A stretch of 14,022 bases of DNA, taken from the NCBI GenBank assembly GCA_016928935.1, contig JAFGJU010000125.1:1-14022 (forward strand), in the 5' to 3' direction. Shown in pieces: positions 7,530 to 12,870 of the stretch; within the stretch, counting starts at the first letter, position 1; each line of letters starts with the position of its first letter. The translations under genes and the position numbers were made by a program. Under the pieces are notes generated by a model. That model worked only from the letters and a program-made list of their open reading frames with translations. It was not told the origin of the DNA and made no database searches. Source of the DNA: Candidatus Eiseniibacteriota bacterium (GTDB lineage: Bacteria > Eisenbacteria > RBG-16-71-46 > JAFGJU01).

Positions 7530-7574
7530 TTCTAATTTGATCCTCATATTTCCTTAACACCCGCGCAGTACACT
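7530..7574 (+). promoter_or_regulatory. PHO-box-like promoter facing the TonB receptor
   Basis: In an AT-rich island, three 7-nt units occur at 11-nt pitch: TTCTAAT (7530-7536), TCCTCAT (7541-7547) and CCTTAAC (7552-7558), with AT-rich spacers TTGA and ATTT. Exactly 10 nt further on is TACACT (7569-7574), a 4/6 match to TATAAT. The E. coli phoA promoter likewise has 10 bp between its last PHO half-site and its -10 box. Each unit matches the E. coli consensus in only 3-4 of 7 positions, so the geometry is stronger evidence than the sequence. Transcription would start near 7581. Confidence 0.4.
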
Positions 7575-7593
7575 CCGCATCGTGTTAGCACCT

Positions 7594-7692
7594 ATGTCCC
7601 GGTTAGGCGGAAGGGTCAGGATTCAGCGCACGTCCTCTCGCTCGTCCTGTCTGAGCGCGTCGACGCCCGCTGGATCCCCTCAAGAGAGGTGA
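7594..7692 (+). CDS. Possible 32-codon leader ORF upstream of the TonB receptor
   Basis: ATG 7594 opens a 32-codon Arg/Ser-rich frame (MSRLGGRVRIQRTSS...) that ends in TGA at 7690-7692, inside the Shine-Dalgarno (GAGAGGTGA) of the receptor gene and six nt before its ATG. No good ribosome site precedes it, and if transcription starts near 7581 the leader would be about 13 nt. It could couple translation of the receptor, but ORFs of this size arise by chance in GC-rich DNA. It resembles no family I know. Confidence 0.15.
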   Translation: MSRLGGRVRIQRTSSRSSCLSASTPAGSPQER

Positions 7693-7698
7693 TTCACC

Positions 7699-10422
7699 AT
7701 GTCACACCTTAGGAGACTGTCCGTGCTGGGAACCGCGGCCTTGGTCGTTTCCCTTGCGACCGGCCCGGCTTCCGGGCAGATAACCGGCAGAATAGCCGGT
7801 CGAGTCTTCGGCGGCGCCGACAAGGAGCCGCTGGTTCTCGCGAACATCGTCGTAGTGGGCACGGAGGTCGGAGCCGTGTCGACGACGGACGGTTCGTTCG
7901 TCGTCGACAGGGTGCCGGCTGGACGGCATTTGCTGCGAGCGAGGCTGATGGGCTACGAGCCGGCTGAGGCCGTAGTTGTCGTCGAGGCCGACGCGACGGC
8001 TCAGGTCGACTTCCGCCTGCGCGAGACGATTGCCAAGGCGATGGACGAAGTCAAGGTGAACTCCAAGTCCGTCAGGTCTACCGACGCATCAGTCATCGCG
8101 GCACGCATGAAGGCGCCTACCATAGGGGACGCTGTCAGCGCGGAACAGATAGCAAGGTCGGGGGACGCCACTGGCGCCGACGCCCTCAGGCGCGTGACCG
8201 GTCTGAACGTCGTTGACGAGAAGTTCGTATTCGTGCGCGGAGTCTCGGACAGATACAACCTGTCGTCGCTCGACGGAGTGAGCGTCTCGAGCACAGACAC
8301 GGACGTGGACAAGCGGAGCTTCACTTTCGACATAGTACCAGCGTCTCTTCTCACCAACGCGACAATCGTGAAGACCGCCGCCCCCAACCTGCCGGGTGAC
8401 TTCAGCGGCGGACTGATCCAGTTGAACACATTGGATTTTCCGGTTGAGCGCACGGTCAAGCTCTCGCTCTCGTCGGGGTACGACGACCACAGCATCGGCC
8501 AGATGCTCAGGTCGCGCGGCGGTAGCAAGGATTGGCTCGGAATCGACGACGGCAGCAGGGATCTCCCGGGGCAGAACCTGCTGGGCAACGACCTCGCGCA
8601 GGCTCTGCCAAACACTTGGAGCCCTCGGGAAGTAAAGGCCCCGCTGAACGGCTCGTACTCCCTGGCTTACGGCGACCGGCTTGTTCTCGGCCGGCACGAC
8701 CTCGGTGTGGTGGCCGCGCTCACGTACAGAGCTTCCTATCAGACGGCCGAATTCCAGGAGCGGCCGACCTTCATGGGCTACCCGCTGTTCAGTTTCGAGG
8801 GCACCCGTGACGAGCGTTCGGTTCTCTGGGCCGGCATACTGAACCTGGCCTACAGCCCGGCCAGGAACCACCGGTTTGCGCTTAGGACCAACCACGTGCA
8901 GAGTGCCGAGGACAAGGTCAGTGTGTACGCGGGAATGCCCGCGAGCGGCGAGTACAGCGACTTCTACACAATAGAATGGGACGAGCGCTCGCTGTCGCTC
9001 GCCCAACTCAGCGGGTCTCATCAGTTCGAGGGATTCCACAAGCTGGGAGTGGAGTGGAAGGCGTTCGGCTCGTTGTCCGACGCAGAGGAGCCGGACCGGA
9101 AGCACGTGCAGTTCGAGCAGGGGGCCGGCGGACACGCGCTCAAGGAAAACTACAGGACGTGGGCAGCGTTGTCCGAGAAATCGCACGGCGCCGCCGTGGA
9201 CATTACCCTGCCCGTGGGCTCTGCGACGCTCAAGGCGGGTGTTCTGACTGAACACAAGGAGAGGGAGTACGACATAGATGCTTACACCTCGGACCCTTCC
9301 AACATTAGTGGGCCCTACTACGGGATTCTCGTACTCCCTCTCGATTCCATCTTCGCCCCGGAAAACTACGGACCGGGAAAGCTCAATCTAATCCCGGTCA
9401 CCGTGTTCACGGGTGAATACGACGGGAAGCAACAGCTGGACGCCTATTACGGCATGTTCGACCACTCAATCTCGTCCAGCATCGGCGGGTTCCGCCTTGT
9501 CGGGGGTGTGCGTGTGGAGCGGTGCCGGCAGACCCTGAATACGGTGGAGGCGATCGACGACAGGACGCCGCTGACGGCCCGAATCGACGACACGGACCCT
9601 CTTCCCTCCGCGAACCTTGCTTACTCGCCCGCGGGGCGGGTCAGGATCCGTCTCGGTTACGGCCACTCCGTTAACCGGCCCGAGTTCCGTGAGATGGCGA
9701 ACGTGCTGTACTACGACTTCGACAAGGGCCAAAACGTCAAGGGGAACCCGGCGTTGAAGAGGGCCTTCATTCGGAACTACGACGCGCGGGTGGAGGTCTT
9801 CCCGAACTCAGGTGAAGTCCTGGCCGTGAGCTATTTCTACAAGGACATGACCGATGCCATTGAGGAGCGGTTGATTCCGGCCGCCGAGCGCTACTTGCGC
9901 ACGTGGTTCAACTCCCCCCGCGGCATCAACTCCGGTTGGGAGCTGGAGGTGAGGAAATCTCTCGGTTTCATATGGGGTGGGCTTAAGAGCATTACTGTGG
10001 GAGGCAACTATACCCGTGTGAACTCCGCCATAGAGTACACGGAGGCAAAGACGGACCAGCACGGAGGGCACGTCATGACTCAGAAGACGCGCCTGATGCA
10101 GGGCCAGTCTCCCTGGACCCTCAACCTGGTGTTTCTTGCCGAGTTGCCGCGCACCAGGACGTCGTTCAGCGTGTTCTACAACCGCATCGGACGGCGTTTG
10201 GACGCGGTCGGAGACACTCGGGATCAGGACGTCTACGAGGAGTCCAGGGACATAGTGGACCTGTCAGTCACGCAGAAGTTCAACAGACGGTTCGAGTTGA
10301 GGGTGGCCGCGAAGAACGTGGCGGGAGCCGACGAAGTTCTGACAAGCGGGCCCGAGAGAGGCGTCTGTTCAAAGATCTCGCGAGGCACCGCGTACGCGGT
10401 GTCACTGGGCATTGCTCTATGA
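7699..10422 (+). CDS. TonB-dependent outer-membrane receptor with carboxypeptidase-regulatory N-domain
   Basis: This is an outer-membrane 22-strand barrel transporter energised by TonB; its substrate is unknown. A signal peptide (MSHLRRLSVLGTAALVVSLATGPASG, about 1-26) is followed by a CarboxypepD_reg-like beta-sandwich (about 28-110, with STTDGSFVVDRVPAG and GYEP). The plug domain (about 125-245) includes ADALRRVTGLNVVDEKFVFV, RGVSDRYN and VKTAAPNLPGDFSGGLIQLNT, very close to Bacteroidota receptors. The remaining ~660 residues alternate in barrel style and contain NRPEFREMAN. The product ends AYAVSLGIAL, with Leu rather than the common terminal aromatic residue. The start is ATG with GAGAGGTGAT upstream. 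No SusD-like partner follows; a FlgD-Ig secreted protein does. Divergence from a PhoB-like regulator with PHO-box-like sites hints at phosphate control. Confidence 0.93.
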   Translation: MSHLRRLSVLGTAALVVSLATGPASGQITGRIAGRVFGGADKEPLVLANIVVVGTEVGAVSTTDGSFVVDRVPAGRHLLRARLMGYEPAEAVVVVEADATAQVDFRLRETIAKAMDEVKVNSKSVRSTDASVIAARMKAPTIGDAVSAEQIARSGDATGADALRRVTGLNVVDEKFVFVRGVSDRYNLSSLDGVSVSSTDTDVDKRSFTFDIVPASLLTNATIVKTAAPNLPGDFSGGLIQLNTLDFPVERTVKLSLSSGYDDHSIGQMLRSRGGSKDWLGIDDGSRDLPGQNLLGNDLAQALPNTWSPREVKAPLNGSYSLAYGDRLVLGRHDLGVVAALTYRASYQTAEFQERPTFMGYPLFSFEGTRDERSVLWAGILNLAYSPARNHRFALRTNHVQSAEDKVSVYAGMPASGEYSDFYTIEWDERSLSLAQLSGSHQFEGFHKLGVEWKAFGSLSDAEEPDRKHVQFEQGAGGHALKENYRTWAALSEKSHGAAVDITLPVGSATLKAGVLTEHKEREYDIDAYTSDPSNISGPYYGILVLPLDSIFAPENYGPGKLNLIPVTVFTGEYDGKQQLDAYYGMFDHSISSSIGGFRLVGGVRVERCRQTLNTVEAIDDRTPLTARIDDTDPLPSANLAYSPAGRVRIRLGYGHSVNRPEFREMANVLYYDFDKGQNVKGNPALKRAFIRNYDARVEVFPNSGEVLAVSYFYKDMTDAIEERLIPAAERYLRTWFNSPRGINSGWELEVRKSLGFIWGGLKSITVGGNYTRVNSAIEYTEAKTDQHGGHVMTQKTRLMQGQSPWTLNLVFLAELPRTRTSFSVFYNRIGRRLDAVGDTRDQDVYEESRDIVDLSVTQKFNRRFELRVAAKNVAGADEVLTSGPERGVCSKISRGTAYAVSLGIAL

Positions 10423-10435
10423 ACATTGACGTTTT

Positions 10436-10489
10436 GTCCGGAGAAACCCGGCTTTCTGCTTGCCGCAGCAGCCGCCGGGTTTCCCGGAC
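10436..10489 (+). other. Long stem-loop just after the TonB receptor gene
   Basis: GTCCGGAGAAACCCGGC (10436-10452) pairs with GCCGGGTTTCCCGGAC (10474-10489), giving 16 base pairs with a single bulged A and a 21-nt loop. It lies 13 nt after the receptor stop. No U-tract follows (ACCAAGGGGG), so it is not a canonical intrinsic terminator. It more likely protects or attenuates the message between receptor and partner gene. Confidence 0.6.
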
Positions 10490-10501
10490 CAAGGGGGTGA
10501 T

Positions 10502-10657
10502 ATGCGGAGTCAATTGCGCGCGACTGCAAGATGCCCGGAGGCCGTCGAGCCTGCGCGCGGGCGATTCGCGCGGGTCGTTGTGCGGGGCGGCACTCGTCAG
10601 GGCTTGAAACGAAGCGAAACAGGAAGATCACACTTGTCCTCGAACCTATTGCATTGA
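10502..10657 (+). CDS. Possible 51-residue small protein between receptor and partner
   Basis: ATG 10502 is preceded immediately by AAGGGGGTGAT (10491-10501), which matches 10 of 11 bases of the ideal anti-16S sequence AAGGAGGTGAT, although the spacing to the ATG is short. The frame runs 51 codons, rich in Arg (MRSQLRATARCPEAVEP...), to a TGA at 10655-10657, ten nt before the next gene's ATG. There is no signal peptide or membrane segment and I recognise no family. The exceptional ribosome site is the main support. The rest of the 245-nt gap shows a CGCGCG...CGCGCG dyad and no promoter. Confidence 0.3.
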   Translation: MRSQLRATARCPEAVEPARGRFARVVVRGGTRQGLKRSETGRSHLSSNLLH

Positions 10658-10667
10658 GAGGCATCCA

Positions 10668-12377
10668 ATGAACAAGCGTCTTGGGATTTGCATGTTGCTT
10701 CTGCTGATAGCGATGAGTCTGTTCAGCGCGGAGCTGTTCGCCGGCCCGAAGAAGCCCGAGCTGGTCATCGGTCCGGGGTTGGGCTCGGGAAGGACGGGTT
10801 ACCACCAGAACTGGAATCGCACTCTAGACGTGGATACTGTTTACATCCTCACCGGACTGTACTACGTGGATTCGACGTACTCCATCACCATACAGCCGGG
10901 CACCGCGGTCCTGGGAGACACCGCGGCCACGCTCACAATCAGGCGCGGGGCGCAGATTCACGCGTCCGGGACTCCGGCTCAACCGATCGTCTTCTCGAGT
11001 CTTAAGACTCCGGGCACCCGTGCGAGAGGCGACTGGGGCGGCGTTATTCTCCTCGGCGACGCGCCGGTCAACAAGGTTGACCCGCTCATAGAGGGCGGCA
11101 TCATCGAGGGAACGTACGGCGGCAACAACCCCGGTCACGACGTGGGAGAGTTCTGCTACGCGCGAATCGAGTTCGGCGGGTACCGTTACCAGCTCAACAA
11201 CGAAGTGAACGGACTCACGATGGGCGGAGTCGGGTCGGGCAGTGAGATTCATCACGTCCAGGTGAGCTATAACTTCGACGACGCCTTCGAATGGTTTGGC
11301 GGAACTGTGCCGTGCAGTTGTCTTGTCTCGTTCTGCGGCACCGACGACGAGTTCGACACGGACTTCGGCTACGCCGGAAACGTGCAGTTCTGCTTCGCGG
11401 TGCGTGACTCGAGCCTCTGGGACCCCACCGGAGAAAGCAACGGCTTCGAGTCGGACAACGACGGGTCTTCGACTTCACAGGCCGAACCGTTCACGTGGTG
11501 CCGCTTCAGCAACGTCACGCTGGTCGGACCCGAGCGCACGGACGCACTGGTGGGGACCATTCCGGTGGGTCACAAGTACCAGTACAGCGCGTTGCTGCGA
11601 AGGTCGACCAGACACAGCATCTTCAACAGCGTCATCACGGGCTATCCCTGGGGATTTTCGGTGCGCGACGTGTTCACGATTCGGTACGCCCAGAACGACA
11701 CCCTGCAGGTGCTCAACACGAGCGTGACCGCCACCCTGAGGCCTTCCGGTTCAACCTCCGTCCATGACGAAGGTCGCTGGGCCGGCGTGACGGCCTGGTT
11801 TGAGAAAGCGGGCTACGGCAACATCGGCTCGCAGCCGCGTAACCCCAGCGCAGTCGGCCTCACCGACATGTCCAACCTGTACAACCCGAACCCGGTTCCG
11901 CTAGTCGGTTCCGAGCTTGACGGCACCGCCAGCTTCTCGGACCCCAGTCTCGCCGGATTCCATCCCGTGACCTACAGGGGCGCCTTCGAGCCCGGCGTGC
12001 CGATGGCCAACCAGTGGACCGCCGGTTGGACGAACTTCGACCCACAGAACACCGACTACAACCCGGGACAGGTGAACGTCCCCGAGACCTCGTTGGGACG
12101 TTTCGGCGAGCTTTCCCAGAATGCGCCCAACCCGTTCAACCCAGTCACCCGGATCGCGTACTCCTTGGCTCAGCCCGGCCGCGTAACGTTGAGGGCGTTC
12201 GACGTAACCGGTCGACCGGTCCGCACCCTGGTGGATGGCTGGATGGAGACCGGCCGCTATGAGGCGACCTGGGACGGCCGCGACAGCCGCGGCGCGGAAG
12301 TGGCTTCGGGTGTTTACTTCTATCAGATTGACGCGCCAGGCCTGGTAACCTCGAAAAAGATGGTCGTTTCCAAATAG
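10668..12377 (+). CDS. Exported protein with FlgD-Ig/T9SS-like C-terminal domain, partner of TonB receptor
   Basis: The 569-residue product starts with a signal peptide (MNKRLGICMLLLLIAMSLFSAELFA). The body (about 40-450) has Gly/Asn-rich motifs familiar from Bacteroidota proteins encoded beside TonB receptors: YILTGLYYV, IQPGTAVLGD, GAQIHASGTPAQPIVFSS, GDWGGVILLGDAPVN, NGLTMGGVGSGSEI, FEWFGGTV, DDEFDTDFGYAGNVQF and NGFESDND. The pattern suggests a beta-helix-like, surface-exposed fold with acidic, possibly metal-binding loops (inference). The C-terminal ~90 residues, from SQNAPNPFNP (about 483) to GVYFYQ and SKKMVVSK, form a FlgD-Ig-like/type 9 secretion sorting domain, implying export across the outer membrane. 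The ATG is preceded by GAGAGG. It lies 245 nt after the receptor and is probably in the same operon. The biochemical role is unknown. Confidence 0.85.
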   Translation: MNKRLGICMLLLLIAMSLFSAELFAGPKKPELVIGPGLGSGRTGYHQNWNRTLDVDTVYILTGLYYVDSTYSITIQPGTAVLGDTAATLTIRRGAQIHASGTPAQPIVFSSLKTPGTRARGDWGGVILLGDAPVNKVDPLIEGGIIEGTYGGNNPGHDVGEFCYARIEFGGYRYQLNNEVNGLTMGGVGSGSEIHHVQVSYNFDDAFEWFGGTVPCSCLVSFCGTDDEFDTDFGYAGNVQFCFAVRDSSLWDPTGESNGFESDNDGSSTSQAEPFTWCRFSNVTLVGPERTDALVGTIPVGHKYQYSALLRRSTRHSIFNSVITGYPWGFSVRDVFTIRYAQNDTLQVLNTSVTATLRPSGSTSVHDEGRWAGVTAWFEKAGYGNIGSQPRNPSAVGLTDMSNLYNPNPVPLVGSELDGTASFSDPSLAGFHPVTYRGAFEPGVPMANQWTAGWTNFDPQNTDYNPGQVNVPETSLGRFGELSQNAPNPFNPVTRIAYSLAQPGRVTLRAFDVTGRPVRTLVDGWMETGRYEATWDGRDSRGAEVASGVYFYQIDAPGLVTSKKMVVSK

Positions 12378-12403
12378 AGGCCGAGAAGGCGCACAAGTCT
12401 GAA

Positions 12404-12469
12404 CTCTCGCTCGAAACGAGAGGAAACGGGGGGCCGGCTGATCGCTGGCCCCTTCTGCCTCGAAGGCAG
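12404..12469 (+). terminator. Cluster of three hairpins after the FlgD-Ig gene
   Basis: Three stems follow one another: CTCTCG (12404-12409) with CGAGAG (12417-12422); GGGGCC (12430-12435) with GGCCCC (12447-12452); CTGCCT (12455-12460) with AGGCAG (12464-12469), loop CGA. They begin 27 nt after the stop, where transcription should end, but only two T residues follow the second stem. If this is a terminator it is a weak or U-poor type; it may instead be a 3'-end stabiliser. Confidence 0.35.
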
Positions 12470-12575
12470 GGGTCGCACGAGGCCCCAGAGACGAATTCAC
12501 TGCAGTCCGCGCCGTAGACCCTCGGCCCTGCTGAGCAGTGGCCATACTGCCACACACATCCGCAATCCTTACAGA

Positions 12576-12604
12576 TTTACAATCGCCTCCCATTGTGTTA
12601 TAAT
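12576..12604 (+). promoter_or_regulatory. Strong sigma70-type promoter for the repeat-protein gene
   Basis: TTTACA (12576-12581, 5/6 match to TTGACA) is followed after exactly 17 nt by a perfect TATAAT (12599-12604). It is the best promoter match in the window and sits in the most AT-rich intergenic segment. The start of transcription should be near 12611, leaving a leader of about 255 nt before the TTG at 12867. Confidence 0.75.
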
Positions 12605-12609
12605 AACAC
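12595..12609. promoter_or_regulatory. 7-1-7 palindrome overlapping the -10 box, candidate operator
   Basis: GTGTTAT-A-ATAACAC is a perfect 15-nt inverted repeat with a one-base centre, and the TATAAT lies within it. Fur-superfamily repressors (Fur, Zur, PerR) bind 7-1-7 palindromes, and the TGTTAT/ATAACA arms recall Zur boxes. A bound protein would block the promoter. The assignment to that family is inference. Confidence 0.45.
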
Positions 12610-12765
12610 CAGTTAGAGCATCCCTGCTGTGGACCAACGTGGAGCGGTTGTGTTGCCCTGTGATACATCCTTTGTCCCTCTTCACATCCTCTGCATTGAC
12701 CCTTCCGCTTTGATTGTCATACCGCCTGTCGCCTGCGTTCGCAGATTAGTAAGGAAGGCCTTGCC

Positions 12766-12870
12766 ATGCGCCTGAGCTCAGCACGCCGTACTACATACCA
12801 AGCACTGGCCGTTGTAACGTCAAGCAGCGAATTCCTGGAACCCTTCAAGCAGAAAGGAGCGATGCCTTGA
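12766..12870 (+). CDS. Possible 34-codon leader ORF coupled to the repeat-protein gene
   Basis: ATG 12766 is preceded by AAGGAAGG (12751-12758) at seven nt, a good ribosome site. The 34-codon frame (MRLSSARRTTYQALAVV...KQKGAMP) ends with TGA at 12868-12870, which overlaps the TTG start of the next gene (12867-12869) as TTGA. That arrangement is typical of translational coupling. The peptide has no recognisable homology. AAAGGAG inside its 3' end serves the downstream start. Confidence 0.35.
   Translation: MRLSSARRTTYQALAVVTSSSEFLEPFKQKGAMP

Larger units (their letters stand above)
7347..7698. other. Divergent regulatory region between response regulator and TonB receptor
   Basis: These 352 nt have no recognisable conserved gene. 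They hold the regulator's Shine-Dalgarno (CCTCC on the plus strand at 7354-7358), a minus-facing array of 11-nt-spaced units (7403-7442), a GC-rich stretch with a CCCGG...CCGGG dyad and palindromic ACCCGGGT (about 7461-7509), and an AT-rich island (7528-7560) with plus-facing 11-nt-spaced units. Further in are TAACAC (7555-7560) and GTGTTA (7583-7588) in inverted orientation, a 32-codon ORF (7594-7692), and the receptor's Shine-Dalgarno GAGAGGTGAT. No tRNA or terminator was seen. Confidence 0.6.
12378..12866 (+). other. 489-nt non-coding region: hairpins, promoter and leader
   Basis: No recognised conserved gene lies here. In order, it contains three adjacent hairpins (12404-12469), a plain stretch, an AT-rich sigma70-type promoter with overlapping palindrome (12576-12609), and a ~255-nt transcribed leader. 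The leader has a CTGC/GCAG hairpin (about 12734-12745), a Shine-Dalgarno AAGGAAGG (12751-12758), and a 34-codon ORF overlapping the next start. I recognise no riboswitch or tRNA in the leader. Confidence 0.6.

Noticed and set aside
7699..10422. SusC/SusD-type glycan pair
   Set aside because: The receptor has the regulatory N-domain, but the following gene has a FlgD-Ig tail and none of the lipoprotein signal or TPR features of SusD.
10420..10440. Selenocysteine read-through at the TGA stops of the receptor or murA
   Set aside because: Both proteins are complete at those stops by family length, and no SECIS-like hairpin sits at the right distance with coding sequence continuing beyond.
10436..10489. 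Rho-independent terminator
   Set aside because: The stem is strong but is followed by ACCAAGGGGG, not a T-run, on the plus strand, and the opposite strand has no T-run either.
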